A stretch of DNA of 64,000 bases from Vombatus ursinus (taxonomy: Eukaryota > Chordata > Mammalia > Diprotodontia > Vombatidae). The position numbers and the translations under genes are program-made. The stretch lies in the NCBI RefSeq assembly GCF_900497805.2, contig NW_020954630.1:4253573-4317572 (forward strand). Reading direction: 5' to 3'. Below the pieces are notes generated by a model, which made no database searches, was not told where the DNA came from, and saw only the letters and a program-made list of their open reading frames with translations. Each line of letters begins with the position of its first letter. The first letter of the stretch is position 1. Below, in pieces: positions 49,971-60,324 of this stretch.

Positions 49971-51229
49971 AAGTCTGTGTAACAGGCAAAATGACCCCTA
50001 CAATAGAACCTCTCTCATTTAGTATCTCCTGTTGCTGGTGTTGATTTTGGTTACTCTGATTTTTTTAGATTTTACTTGCTTAGACTGATTTACATATCGG
50101 GAACAAAACAAAACAAAAATATTGGCTAAATGTCTAGGTGAAAAGTCCTGTGTTAGTCCCTGCACGTGGTACCAGTCTATACTTTCCTGACTGAGGTGTG
50201 AATTTGTTGAATTTGATACCTTGTTTTAGCACTGCTAGAAAACTGAGCACCTTCATGGATAGGGATAATAGTTGCCTTGGTCATTATTGAGGCTGAAGCA
50301 CTGCAGAGCACATTACAAAAGTATGCAAAAGTAGCTGCATACTTAAGAGCTGTTAAGGAGGACGGGTTGCTTACAAGTGCCAAGAGATTCAACTAGCCTA
50401 GCCAACTTCTATGCCTTTAGATGGTTGATATTGCTTGCAGTGAGTCAGGCCCAGTGGAAGCTCCCAGATTTTGGAATGTTGCTACTGTTGGAGTGTCTGG
50501 ATTTCCTGAGGAGAAATCTTCCTGATATTTATGTGTTCCTAAATCTCTTTCCACTAGGTGCTAACTGGCAAGGGGAGAGCTGGAGAGAAGCAAGGGGTGT
50601 ATGAGTGACCATGTCTCTTCCTTTAGAATCTGGTGTTTTGTGGCTCATGCTGGGTACCAGCACCACATGTTGGGTGATGGAGGGTAGAGCGGATGAGAAT
50701 TTGCTGGTAAGAGCTGAGTGCATGATGATAGTGTCCTCCAGAGTCAACCTTAAGTGCAATTCAGATGTGCTGAGTGTTTGAGACATGGCTTCATTATCCT
50801 AGTGGTATTTTTGAGAGTTTGGATATAACATCTTGCCTGTTGAGATTCATAGCACCTGCCTCTTCATTCCTGCCACAGCTATTTTTCCTGGTCCCTTTTG
50901 TCTTCCTTGTCTATGGTACTTGATCAGTGCTTCTAGAACAGCCTACAGTTCAGGCATTCAAGTTCTCAATAGCTTGAATGGTTGTATTAGTCAGATGTCT
51001 CTCTGGTAGCCAAGTTTCCATGTGTGGGCCAGTTTGGTCAACCAATGCTAGTCAATGCTAGTCATACTCTCGTATGATACATAATGTCTGAAATTTCTAG
51101 AAGTTGATTAAGTTCTTGAGGTGAAGGCATTGTCTTTAGAAGACTTTTATTAATATGTAAATAAGTCTCCAGGGACAAGGGGGTTTTAATGGGATGGGGA
51201 TAGGGACTAGACCGTTCATTTAATTTACA
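49971..51229. other. Long unassigned block
   Basis: About 1.25 kb in which I recognise no repeat. Minus-strand frames at 50177-50392 (71 codons) and 50529-50786 (85 codons) have ordinary protein-like composition, but no family, splice pair or frame continuity supports coding. Could be an old retrocopy, an unnamed repeat or unique DNA. Confidence 0.35.
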
Positions 51230-51411
51230 TAGAGAACTCCTGGATAAGGTAACTTCCTGTATCAGCGCACATTGGTGCTGTCTTTGTAACTGATGAAGAC
51301 CTACTTAGAGCACTAAGAGGTCAAGTGGCTTGTCCAGGATCAAGGTGCCATTGTGTGTCAGTTATGAAAACTGAACTTAGGTTTTGCTGTTTCCAAGTCC
51401 TGTCTGTGTCC
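51230..51411 (-). mobile_element. THER1-like SINE
   Basis: 'gcgcacattggtgctgtctt' and 'tagagcactaagaggtcaag', then 'tggcttgtccaggatcaagg': antisense THER1 order. Confidence 0.7.
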
Positions 51412-51680
51412 ACTACAAGTGGGTGGAGTAGTGGATCTAGTGTTGGATTTGGTGTCAGGAAGACCTCAGTTCAAATCTAGCCTCCAGAACTTACTAGCTG
51501 TGTGATTCTGGGCATGTCACTTAACCTTTATCTGCTTTAGTTTCTTCATCTGTCAAATGAGATTTAATAATAGCTTTTACCTCCTAGGGTTGTTGTAGAG
51601 ATCAAGAGAGAGATTTTTTTTAGTGCTTTGCACACCATAAAGCATTATATAAATGTTAAACTATTAGCCATTGTTGTTAT
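51412..51680 (+). mobile_element. Type B CORE-SINE
   Basis: 'gtgggtggagtagtggatct', 'aagacctcagttcaaatcta', 'agggttgttgtagagatcaa' and tail 'aaatgttaaactattagcc'. T8 run at 51613. Confidence 0.92.
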
Positions 51681-51739
51681 CACACTGTGCTCCTACTTTC
51701 TGATATAAAAGAGGAATATGTGAGAAAAGGCAAAGGGAG

Positions 51740-52015
51740 AGGCAGGGCCATCTTGTGGATACCACCAGTTGGGAATACCTGGAGTCTGGAATAGCTGGAT
51801 TAAAGACCCTATTCTCATAACTACTGGCTGTACAAACTCCGGGCAAGTCATTTGATCTCTCAATGCCCCAGGCAACTCTCTAAAACTAAATGTTGCAAAG
51901 TAGGTGCTAGCCTGTATTAGTAGAAGGAGTTCCTCTTTGGGGGCTCCACAATTATGAGGGTTGGATCAGGTTAAGAGCTCTGCACACTTTAAAGTACTAA
52001 ATAAAAGTTAGGGAT
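51740..52015 (+). mobile_element. THER1-like SINE
   Basis: 'caaactccgggcaagtcatt', 'ccccaggcaactctctaaaa', 'gtaggtgctagcctgtatta' and 'gtagaaggagttcctctttg'. Confidence 0.8.
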
Positions 52016-52027
52016 TATTGTCATCTG

Positions 52028-52270
52028 AGGCAGCTAGATGGCACAGTGGATCAAGTGTTAGACCTGGAGGCAAAGCCAGCCTCAGACAATTACCAGCTCT
52101 GTGACATTGGACAAAGCAGTTAACCTCTGTCCTCAGTTTCCTCATCTGTAAAATGAGGATAATAATAGCACCCAGAGTTGTTGTAAGGCTGTAACAAGAT
52201 GCTATTTGTAAAAAAAACTTAGCAAACTTTAAGCTGCTCTGTAAATCCTAGTTGTTACTATTATTATTAT
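52028..52270 (+). mobile_element. Type B CORE-SINE
   Basis: 'gaggcagctagatggcacag', 'gtttcctcatctgtaaaatg', 'cagagttgttgtaaggctgt' and tail in (TTA)n. About 20 bp lost near the anticodon-like region. Confidence 0.93.
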
Positions 52271-52274
52271 TAAT

Positions 52275-52380
52275 GATAAAAGCTAACATTTATATAACCC
52301 CTACTATGTGCTAAGTGCTGGCTTTATAAATATTATCTCATTTGATCCTCACAACATTATTCTTATCATTATTATATTTG
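52275..52380 (-). mobile_element. Type B CORE-SINE 3' half, antisense
   Basis: 'aaagctaacatttatataac', 'ccctactatgtgctaagtgc' and 'ctcatttgatcctcacaaca'. Lies tail-to-tail with the preceding sense copy. Confidence 0.85.
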
Positions 52381-52429
52381 TTGTTATTGTTCACCACAGA
52401 GAAGAAATAGAAACACAAGGGGGTAAAAG

Positions 52430-52665
52430 TCACATTATAGAGAGGTAGGTATATTTTGGTATGATATGAGGAAAAATTTCTTATCATTTTCATCTGTCAA
52501 GAAGTAAAATGTGTTACCTTTAGAGGTAGTGAGTTCCTCACTGAAGATCTTCAGATAGAAGCTAGGTGAACACCTTATTGGAGTTGTTATAGTGGAAATC
52601 TTGGGTCAGGTCTGTTGAATTGGTGAATGTTAAGTACCTTCCCAACTCTGGCATTCTATGATTAT
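52430..52665 (+). mobile_element. CR1/L3 LINE 3' end
   Basis: 'agaggtagtgagttcctcac', 'tgaagatcttcagatagaag' and 'taccttcccaactctggcat' plus 'tctatgatt'. Confidence 0.85.
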
Positions 52666-52757
52666 ACACTATCATACAGCCACATAGCTTGAGAAGAAAC
52701 CATGCTGAATTCAGCAAATAGCAATCTTCTAAATATCGGGTTCCACTTTGAAAGTCT

Positions 52758-53037
52758 TTGTTGTTTTGTTGTTGAGTCATTTCAACCATCTCTGAATCTT
52801 CATGACCCCATTTGGGGTTTTCTGGACAAAGATACTGGAGTGGTTTGTCATTTCCTTCTCTAGATCATTTTATAGATGAGAAACTGAGGTAAACTGGGTT
52901 GAGTGATTTGCCCAGAGTAACATAGTTAGGAAGCATCTGAGGCCAGATTTGAACTCAGGAAGATGAGTCTTCTTGATTTCAAGGCCAGTGCTCTATCCTA
53001 ACTACACTGTATTCTAGCGAACCACTTAACTGCCCCT
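52758..53037 (-). mobile_element. Type A CORE-SINE with 11-bp TSD
   Basis: 'cttcatgaccccatttgggg', 'tggagtggtttgtcatttcc', 'gagtgatttgcccagagtaa' and 'ggccagtgctctatcctaac'. A perfect TSD, 'tttgaaagtct', lies at 52747-52757 and 53038-53048. Confidence 0.95.
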
Positions 53038-53048
53038 TTTGAAAGTCT

Positions 53049-53404
53049 GGACTTCACAATAAGTTCAGAGTAACTCAGGTACTCTGATTTTAGGAACAGA
53101 GCATTGTACCAGAAAGTAAGACATGAGTTCATAAGTTCAGAGTAAGATGATCATAAGACTATAGGACTTAGAATAAATAAGGTTGATATAATGCCCATCC
53201 AAATATAGAAAGAAATAAGCCTTCATATGTTTTATTCAGTTCCATTTTACTACTAAGAATGAAAGAGATATGGTAAGAACAACCAAATCTGAAACAGGCA
53301 AGGCTGACAAGATAAATATGAGCATAAAATTTATCTACAGAAATAGATAAGCAGAGAAACGCTCCTTTACCTAAGATTTCCTGCCTTTTGGGGGATGTGA
53401 TTTT
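53049..53404. other. Unassigned; no gene
   Basis: Contains 'ttcagagtaagatgatcata' at 53132, which recurs in near-identical form at 53811 just before a MIR. A 98-codon minus-strand frame (53168-53464) has no motif. Confidence 0.3.
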
Positions 53405-53585
53405 AAAAATCACAGAATGTAGGTGATGGAAGGAAGGAACTTTAGAGATGAGCCAGTCTCTCATCCTATAGGTAAGAAAACAGACTCAGAAAGGGGAAGT
53501 GCCTTGGTCAAAGTCAGTGAGTGTGGTCACTGGAAAGCAGGCCTCCTCATTCTCCAGTCTGAGCTCTCACCATCCACCGCACTTC
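53405..53585 (-). mobile_element. MIR-class SINE
   Basis: 'aatcacagaatgtaggtgat', 'agtgccttggtcaaagtcag' and 'agtctgagctctcaccatcc'. Confidence 0.75.
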
Positions 53586-53814
53586 TAAGAGACACTGTAG
53601 TTGACTCTTTCCAGACTTGTCACCTTAGATATTTTGCTCTGGGAAGCATGACACAGGCATCACATTTTTGGTTAATAATGTCATTCTGTGGAAACTAATT
53701 CTCCAGATTAACAATCTGGCATATCTTCAAATGACAGCAAGTACTCAGTAGCCTAGGATGAAGGATGCTAAAAAAAATTGATAATACTTGATAGGAGGTG
53801 AAAAAAATTCAGAG

Positions 53815-53985
53815 TAAGATGGTTATAAGATCACAGGATGGAGGGCTGGGAGGAAACTTAAAGATTTTTTTTGTCCACTTTGGAGAGGAGAAGAGACTCG
53901 TCCAATGTTACTTGGGGATTAAAAGTCAGAATTTAAAGGCAGGTCCCTTGACTCCAAGTTGAGTGCTCTTTCCACAGCACCATTA
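53815..53985 (-). mobile_element. MIR-class SINE
   Basis: 'aagatcacaggatggagggc', 'agagactcgtccaatgttac' and 'agttgagtgctctttccaca'. Confidence 0.75.
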
Positions 53986-54217
53986 ATTGAAAGGCTGACT
54001 GATCTGAATACCCTGTCATAAAAGGCAGAAGAGAAAAGCAAAAGCCATTAGAGGAGTAGGGATCAAGATATTAATGCACTTTGAGGGAAGCTAGAGGTGT
54101 ACTAGATAAGGTCCTCTTGCCAAAAGCCAGAGACAAAACATTTAGACATTCACTGGCACAAGAGGTCTTTGCAATTCTGCCAAGGAGGTATGGAATTTAG
54201 CTGGAACATTCCCAAGG
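53986..54217. other. No recognised feature
   Basis: Unassigned spacer between MIR copies. Confidence 0.3.
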
Positions 54218-54408
54218 AATCACAGACCTAAGGCCTGGATGGGCCTTAGAGATCCTTTAGTTCAAACCCTCTCATTTAACATGTGAGAAAACTAAGGCTC
54301 ATGGATATGATTACTCAAGGTCACATCGTACCAGCACCAGGATTTGAATCAAGGTCCTCTGACTTCAGGTTCAGAGCTTCTCTCACTATACCATAATGTC
54401 CCTCTGCT
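54218..54408 (-). mobile_element. MIR-class SINE, near full length
   Basis: 'ggaatcacagacctaaggcc', 'gtgagaaaactaaggctcat' and 'aatcaaggtcctctgacttc'. Confidence 0.85.
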
Positions 54409-54731
54409 TTTTTTGAGGATGAAAGTTTGATTAAAATAGGCAACACGATGGACAACTTTGGGTCCCAGAGCTAATTTATTCAACCAGTTGGATAATTCTC
54501 AGCTCTCTTTGTTTCGTGTGTACTACCTCAGTATGTTCCTATTTCATTTAAAGTACCTAGAAAAGGAAATAGGAAGTCATAGAATAAAGAACTTGTTAGT
54601 TCAGAGAAAAAGAGATGACCATAAAAAAGTAGGCTTTATCAAGGACTCAGAGCTAGCTATATCTCTTGACTGCTTTTATCTTTATCAAGGACAAGGAAAA
54701 GTAAGATGTGGGAACAGATCCCACTTGAATA
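54409..54731. other. No recognised feature
   Basis: Unassigned; a 94-codon frame (54458-54742) runs into the next MIR and is not considered coding. Confidence 0.35.
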
Positions 54732-54898
54732 ACAGAATTTAGAGTTGGAAGGGAACTTGGCCTGTTGCCTCTAATTTTGAAGATAATGATAGAGATCCAG
54801 AGAGGTATCCAAGTGACCTGATCAACGTCAACTAGATGGTAATTTCAGAGCCAGGATTCAGACCCAATTTTTTTGACTCTTTATCCAAGGTACCATGT
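54732..54898 (-). mobile_element. MIR-class SINE
   Basis: 'agaatttagagttggaaggg', 'gatccagagaggtatccaag' and 'agagccaggattcagaccca'. Confidence 0.82.
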
Positions 54899-55581
54899 CT
54901 CAGGAACCAGGAACCAGCAGATACGGTAATAGACAAATTAGAATATGGAAAGCTCATCTCAAAATCCAGACCTGACATTGTACAGGAGAGAAGATAAATT
55001 TGTTTGATACTAGGTTAGTTCAATTCCTTTTATTTTATTTTATTTTTTTACTTTTGTGTATAGTATGGTGTGGTGTAGTAAGATTCTCTACCTCAGACTA
55101 TAGCCCCAAACCAACCAAAGTTTATTTTGTTATGTAGCTTAACAATCATACCTTGAAAAATGAAAAATACCCTGACAAAAGTTTTTTATGCCACTCCTAC
55201 GTTAATGTAAATTGGTTTTAAAATCAAGCAGGTTTCTTTCTAACACCTAGTAAGAAAATATTAGTACTGAGGAAATGGGAGTTTTTTTTTGTTCTTTTTG
55301 GTAGGGGGGTAGGATAGAGGAAGAAGAATTAATTATGAAGCATGGGACACTATAGTAGAGGGTACACCTAGGTGAGCCTCTGAAATGGGAGACTGTATGC
55401 AGAGAGGAAAGTCTATTGTGGAAGGGGGCGGGAATGGATTAGGAGAGAAGGATATCAAAAGCACTGAGGAAATCTACCTGCCCCACCCCAATCTACTTTA
55501 CAGTTTTGTTAGAAGTTGGCTTTTGGGTGGTGTTGTTGTTTGTCCTTTGGGTAGAGCACCCACTTGTAAGTGTGTGATTCT
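54899..55581. other. Unassigned with short TTTTA repeat
   Basis: (TTTTA)n-like run at about 55029-55050. 55525-55555 ('gtggtgttgttgtttgtcct') looks like the very start of the repeat that appears at 55823. No gene. Confidence 0.35.
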
Positions 55582-55663
55582 AGGGAGGGTGGGAAGGAAG
55601 GAAGGAAGGAAGGAAAGAAAGAAGGAAGGAAGGAAAGAAAGAAGAAAGGAGCAGCGTTGTCCA
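55582..55663 (+). repeat. GGAA/GAAA tetranucleotide repeat, copy left of gap
   Basis: 'agggagggtgggaagg' leads into (GGAA)n/(GAAA)n and ends with 'agcagcgttgtcca', abutting the N run. The same bracketing words appear right of the gap. Confidence 0.95.
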
Positions 55664-55673
55664 NNNNNNNNNN
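55664..55673. other. Assembly gap (10 N)
   Basis: Ten Ns. The length is probably a placeholder rather than a measured size. Confidence 0.99.
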
Positions 55674-55772
55674 CAGGGAGGGTGGGAAGTAAGGAAGAAA
55701 GGAAGGAAGGAAGGAAGGAAGGAAGGAAGGAAGGAAGGAAGGAAGGAAAGAAAAAAGAAGCAGCATTGTTCA
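55674..55772 (+). repeat. GGAA tetranucleotide repeat, copy right of gap
   Basis: 'cagggagggtgggaag' followed by a longer, purer (GGAA)n, ending 'agcagcattgttca'. It differs from the left copy by repeat length and a few substitutions. Probably the same locus represented twice. Confidence 0.95.
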
Positions 55773-55822
55773 ATGGGAACTAGCCAATTGAGTCCCTAGT
55801 GGGGCAGCTACTACTACTCACA

Positions 55823-56015
55823 GATTATTGTTTGTTCTTCATTCTCAAGGAGAACTAATAACATCAGAAAAGTGATGCCTTGAATTGCAAGTGAATTGGA
55901 TTTAAGTGAGGCAGGACTGTGCAGACTCACCGGTCTCATTCTGTCCTCCAGAGCTATCTGGGTCCAGTGGCAAGACACAGATCAGGGCAACTGGAGATGG
56001 CCCCATGGCTTTGGG
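55823..56015 (+). mobile_element. Unnamed marsupial SINE (~190 bp)
   Basis: 'attctcaaggagaactaata', 'ttgcaagtgaattggattta', 'cctccagagctatctgggtc' and 'agatcagggcaactggagat'. Same sequence as the left arm and centre of the element at 35240-35440. Confidence 0.7.
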
Positions 56016-56029
56016 ATATCTCTTATAAG

Positions 56030-56260
56030 AAGAGGCATGGCACAATGACTAGAGGACTAGAGAAGTCAAGAAACCTAAGTTCAAATTCTGCTTCCAACAT
56101 TTACTAGTTTTGTGACTTTGAGCAAATTTCTTAACCTCTCTGAGCCTCAGTTTCCCTAAATGGGAGTGAATAGTTAGATTTACCTTACACAGTTTTTGTA
56201 AGGATTAGATGTGATAATGTGTGCAAAGTATTTTGTAAATTTTAAAGTTATAACATATTA
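56030..56260 (+). mobile_element. Type B/MIR SINE, diverged
   Basis: 'ggcatggcacaatgactaga', 'gttcaaattctgcttccaac', 'aacctctctgagcctcagtt' and 'ttgtaaggattagatgtgat'. Confidence 0.85.
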
Positions 56261-56264
56261 ATTA

Positions 56265-56935
56265 TTTAAAAATATACATTTCATTTTTATTATGAATTTA
56301 AACATCAGGAAAAATGAATATTTCATTATTCAAAGAACAAGAAAGAAATTGCTTATTAGAGTATGAACTTCTATTACATGTACCTTTAAAATAAAGTAAA
56401 TATTGAACTTAAAATGGCAGAAACAAATGTAGTTCATCTGTGCCCTCTTCTGAACTTCCTTTTGCTCTCTTGTATATTTTAAGTATGTCATTGATACTAA
56501 TTTCTTTCTTTTTTTAAAAATTGCTATCATTATCTATACCTTCTCTTAAATACATGTCCTCTCTTGTACCAAATAAGTATAGGCAAGCAAAATAAATCAA
56601 CACATTGGCCATGTCTGAGAATGCATGCCTTCTTCTGCTTTTCTAGTTCATCACTTTTCCACCAAAAGTAAGGATGTATGGTTCATTATCAGTCTTTAGA
56701 GGTCATGATTATTCACTGCATTGATCAGAGTCCTTAAGTTTTTCAAAGTTGTTTTCCTTTGTGTTATTATGGTCATTGAATAAATTGTACTCCTTGCTTT
56801 ACTTCATATCAGTTCATACAAGCCTTCTCAGGTTTCTCTGAATCTGTCACATTCTTACTGTGTAATCATATTCAATTACATTTATAAACATTCTACTTAC
56901 AATTATATAATTTTTAAACCATCCCTCAATTGATA
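56265..56935 (-). mobile_element. Old L1 LINE 3' end, antisense
   Basis: 'tcaacacattggccatgtct', 'cattgatcagagtccttaag', 'attgaataaattgtactcct' and 'ccctcaattgatatgcc' follow the antisense marsupial L1 3' end. Strongly diverged. Confidence 0.7.
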
Positions 56936-57539
56936 TGCCCTTTTTTTTTCTCTAGTTCTTTGGTATAGAGAAAAAAAAAACTATAAATCTCAGTGGAACA
57001 GTTCTACATGGTCAGTGGGGATGAGACTAATGATCCAATAAATAACCATCTTGAATCTTTGTGATTCTCTGTGGCTTCCACCTTTGGTGGCAATGAACTC
57101 TGCAATAATACATTCAGAAGTATTCTCAGAGATCAGAGGAACTATGTTTTTTTAACTAGGGAATGTGTACTATCTGAAGCCTATTCTTTTTTCATTCTTT
57201 GAGGCAAATTTAGCCACTGGTACCCAAGGGGGTGGTATTTGTTTCAGTGACTGTGTTTATGTTACCAGCTTTGGCAATTGACAGGGAACATTCTATTAAT
57301 AAGGTTTGACCTGTTTGGAAAACCTGTTTATACAGCCATTATAGTGAAAGAACAGCCAGGCATATCAGGTATATTCACTGGCAGCAAGCTAAAGCTTTGC
57401 ACTTCTTCTGATATTCTCCCAATGACAGAGAAGGGAGAAAAGTCATAATCTTTTGGTGATATTCACTGAATGCAATTTGTGAGTATAGTCCTACCCTAGG
57501 CACTGACTGGAATGGAAGAGGGCAATAAAATTAATTAAA
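56936..57539. other. Repeat-free block (candidate conserved element)
   Basis: After a T9/A10 pair at 56941-56979 the sequence to about 57540 shows no repeats and includes 'caattgacagggaacattc' and 'gtttatacagccattatag'. No coding evidence. Confidence 0.35.
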
Positions 57540-57795
57540 TCATAGAATCTTAGAGTTGGGAGGTATGAGAAAACATTTAGACCCTGGGATAGGAAATAGA
57601 TTTTACTAGTTTAGGAAATTCCCATGTGAGGAAACTCCCTCTACCAATCTAGGTAGGAACCTTCTCAGCAAATGACAATTTTAGAGAGCTGTTTAGAATG
57701 CTAATGGATCAAATAACCAGCCCAAAGTTTCACCAAGGGGAAGGACTTAAACTTAGGTTTTTCTTTTTCAAGTCAGTTCTCTAGCCACAAGACAA
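57540..57795 (-). mobile_element. THER1-like SINE, near full length
   Basis: 'atcatagaatcttagagttg', 'gaggaaactccctctaccaa', 'taggtaggaaccttctcagc' and 'acttaaacttaggtttttct'. Confidence 0.82.
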
Positions 57796-57879
57796 CAGCT
57801 GCTTCTCCATCTACCAAACCCTACCAATATCTTGAATACCACTTAAAACATCCCTCCCCCTCCCATCCAGTGTGGAAAA

Positions 57880-58050
57880 GTAAAAAGAATGTAAGACTTG
57901 CTTCCAGTTTCCATCTGGACTCTGCCACTTACTGATTATATGACTGAGTCATTTCAAAACTTTCAGACTCCATTTCTTCATTTGTTAGAAATGAGTCTTA
58001 GATTAGGTAATTTATAAGGTAAATTCTACTTTCTAACCTTGTGATCCACA
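57880..58050 (+). mobile_element. MIR3-like SINE
   Basis: 'tctggactctgccacttact', 'ttcagactccatttcttcat' and the degenerate CR1/L3-type tail 'ttctactttctaaccttgtg'. Confidence 0.65.
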
Positions 58051-58299
58051 CATGGTTAGACAACTTCTGTTGGATTAGCACACATGACTTCTACATTATA
58101 AAAGTGATAACTCAAGACCCTAGCAAGACCATTATGTCACTCATTCCAAAATTATAAGTACAAGGATATACATTCTATTGAATTTTATTCTAGGTAAACT
58201 GTGTAGAAGTGTGGAAATTTATACAATGAGGTTAAGATTTATGCTAGGGAATTCACTTTGTGCAAAGATGTATGTCCAAAATACTCAACTCTTCCAACA
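58051..58299. other. Unassigned
   Basis: No repeat recognised; AT-rich. Confidence 0.3.
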
Positions 58300-58365
58300 T
58301 TTATTAAATGTGTACTATAGGCAAGGCACTATCATAAGTATTGGCTACACATCTAACTTTCACAA
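58300..58365 (-). mobile_element. L2 LINE 3'-end scrap
   Basis: 'caacatttattaaatgtgta' with 'ggcaaggcactatcataagt'. Confidence 0.7.
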
Positions 58366-58499
58366 ATTAGAAATGTTCAATCCTGGTTTCTCATTGTTCT
58401 GTTGTGATTTGAGGGCTTCTTTATTTTCATTCCTTGTACTCCAGCCCAGTTTCTCTCCAGCGATCTATTACTAATCAGTAAGCAGACACTTAGAATCAC

Positions 58500-58830
58500 A
58501 AAACTGTAGACCATTAGATCTGGAAGGCACTTTCTCAGTCATAGAAGCAAAGATTTAGAATTGGAAGGTTCTTTAGAGGTTGGTTAGTACAGGAGTTCTT
58601 AACCTTTTTTGTGTGACATGGGGTTCTTCAGCATAATGTTTTAAAATGCAAAAAATAAATATGAGCAAAACCAAATATATAAAAATAGAGATGTTAAAAT
58701 CATAAAAAAAAATTCACAACCCCCTTAAATTCATCTGAGGTCCAAGGTCCCAACACTAAGAATCCCTGACTTAATATATTTTAAAGATGAGGAAACTAAG
58801 GCCCTGATAGTGGAAGTGACTTAAATGTGC
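58500..58830 (-). mobile_element. MIR-class SINE split by an hAT element
   Basis: Left 'gatttagaattggaaggttc' with 'tttagaggttggttagtac'; right 'tttaaagatgaggaaactaa' with 'ggccctgatagtggaag'. A further MIR-like head at 58500-58545 may be a separate scrap. Confidence 0.72.
58591..58769. mobile_element. hAT-like DNA transposon (family 2)
   Basis: 'aggagttcttaacctttttt' start, 'gcataatgttttaaaatgca' interior and an end near 'aagaatccctgac' that is the degenerate inverted repeat. Flanks 'ttagtaca' and 'ttaatata' may be a decayed TSD. Confidence 0.72.
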
Positions 58831-58879
58831 TTAGAGTGCTGCTTGTGAAAGGAACTCAGGAGGAAATCCTTTTTAATGT

Positions 58880-58909
58880 AAGCGTGCGTGCATGTCTGTG
58901 TGTGCCTCT

Positions 58910-58965
<56 letters not shown>
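58880..58965 (+). repeat. Compound (GT)n(GA)n microsatellite
   Basis: GT run to about 58934 passing directly into a pure GA run to 58964. Frames across it on both strands are artefacts. Confidence 0.97.
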
Positions 58966-58969
<4 letters not shown>

Positions 58970-59029
58970 CATACCCATCATTCAAAGAGCATTTGCTTTG
59001 CATCTCCCCTTAAGATCCTGATGTGAGAG

Positions 59030-59140
59030 CCAGATTCACTCATTCAATGTATAACTTATATTACCTACTGTGTAAGATAGTGCGTTAGGTGTTGTGGGTG
59101 ATACAAAGAAGAGTAAGATAGAGGTCTTTCCTATCAAGAG
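59030..59140 (-). mobile_element. L2 LINE 3' end, antisense
   Basis: 'actcattcaatgtataactt', 'gtgttgtgggtgatacaaag'. Confidence 0.7.
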
Positions 59141-59141
59141 C

Positions 59142-59222
59142 TTTACTCATCTGTAAAATGAGGGGGCTGAATTAGATGGCCTCTGAGGTATCCATTCTAC
59201 CTCTAAATTTATGAGTCTAATT
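59142..59222 (+). mobile_element. MIR3-like SINE tail
   Basis: 'actcatctgtaaaatgaggg', 'attagatggcctctgaggta' and 'ctacctctaaatttatgagt'. Confidence 0.8.
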
Positions 59223-59370
59223 GAATACAAGAATGGCAAATTAATAGGAAAAAATGACTATAATACATTGCATTAGTAAATAAAACAAAATTATATCATT
59301 GAGTAGATGTAGATAAACTGTTGAATAAAATTCAATGTGCATTTATTTTTAAAATATCAAGGGCAGATTT

Positions 59371-59390
59371 GATGATGATGATGATGATGA
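59371..59390 (+). repeat. (GAT)n
   Basis: Six to seven GAT units just upstream of a type B SINE. Confidence 0.9.
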
Positions 59391-59399
59391 GGATAATGA

Positions 59400-59648
59400 T
59401 GGGCAGCTGGGTGGTAAAGTGGATATAAGATGCATTCAAATATGGCCTTAGACACTTACTAGCTGTGTGATTCTGGGCAAGTCATGTAGTATCTTCCTGA
59501 CTTTGTTTCCTCATCTGTAAAAATAAGGATAACAATAGCATTGACCTCCCAGGGTTTTTGTGAGAATGAAAGAGATAATATTTGCAAAGTATTTTGGAAA
59601 CTTAAAGTGCCATGTAAGTTCTTATATAATTATAATAATTATTATTAA
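59400..59648 (+). mobile_element. Type B CORE-SINE
   Basis: 'gggcagctgggtggtaaagt', 'gacacttactagctgtgtga', 'gtttcctcatctgtaaaaat' and tail in 'aattataataattattatta'. About 25 bp of the head is missing. Confidence 0.92.
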
Positions 59649-59789
59649 ATATAGAAATCAAAGGATGTTGCCTTCATGTGATCATATATAATAATAAATC
59701 TCAATGGTCTAGAAGTTAATGATGAGGGTTAAAACAATATATTCACACTCACAATTACTATCTGACATAGTTTTAGGGGTGTTAGCTAT

Positions 59790-59905
59790 AATGATCACTC
59801 AACAAACATTTATTGAGCACCTACTATGTTCCAGTCAACACACTAATAGTTAGGTATATGAAGAAAGTAATGAGACAGTTTCTCAAGCACCTTACATACT
59901 GCTGA
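59790..59905 (-). mobile_element. L2 LINE 3' end, antisense
   Basis: 'ctcaacaaacatttattgag' with 'cacctactatgttccag': a clean antisense L2 terminus. Confidence 0.9.
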
Positions 59906-59935
59906 TGTAACCAATTGTGTACATGTAAGTATATG

Positions 59936-60168
59936 CATGTTGTTATTCAGTTGTTTCAGGTGCGCATGACTCTTCATGACCCCATGATAGTGGTTTGCCA
60001 TTTCTCTCTCCAGCTAATTTTACAGATGTGGTACTGAGGCAAACAGGATCAAGTGACTTGCCCAGGGTGACACAAGTATTAAATATCTGAGGTCACATTT
60101 GAACTCAGGAAGATGAATCTTCCTGACTCCAGGTCCGGCACTCTATTCATTGTTCCACCCAGCTGATC
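59936..60168 (-). mobile_element. Type A CORE-SINE with 10-bp TSD
   Basis: 'gactcttcatgaccccatga', 'agtggtttgccatttctctc', 'gacttgcccagggtgacaca' and 'ccaggtccggcactctattc'. TSD 'taagtatatg' at 59926-59935 and 60169-60178. Confidence 0.95.
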
Positions 60169-60224
60169 TAAGTATATGTATAATTTATCCCAAATAAACA
60201 TTTGATAGATTGGGGAGGGAGGGA

Positions 60225-60324
60225 ATAGCAAATGGGGTTTGGGAAAGACTTTGTGCAGAAAAGGATACTTGAGCTGAATCTTTAGGAAGTGAGGTATTCA
60301 AAGAGGCAGAGGTAGTCTAAGCTT
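60225..60324 (-). mobile_element. L2 LINE fragment, antisense
   Basis: 'gatacttgagctgaatcttt' and 'gaggtattcaaagaggcaga'. Confidence 0.65.

Noticed and set aside
55385-55783. 132-codon plus-strand frame and two opposing frames of 85-91 codons
   Set aside because: Produced by GGAA repeats (KEGR-type translation) and run across the N gap; not coding.
58821-59021. Frames rich in TH/SL on one strand and CV/RE on the other
   Set aside because: Direct translations of the GT/GA microsatellite.
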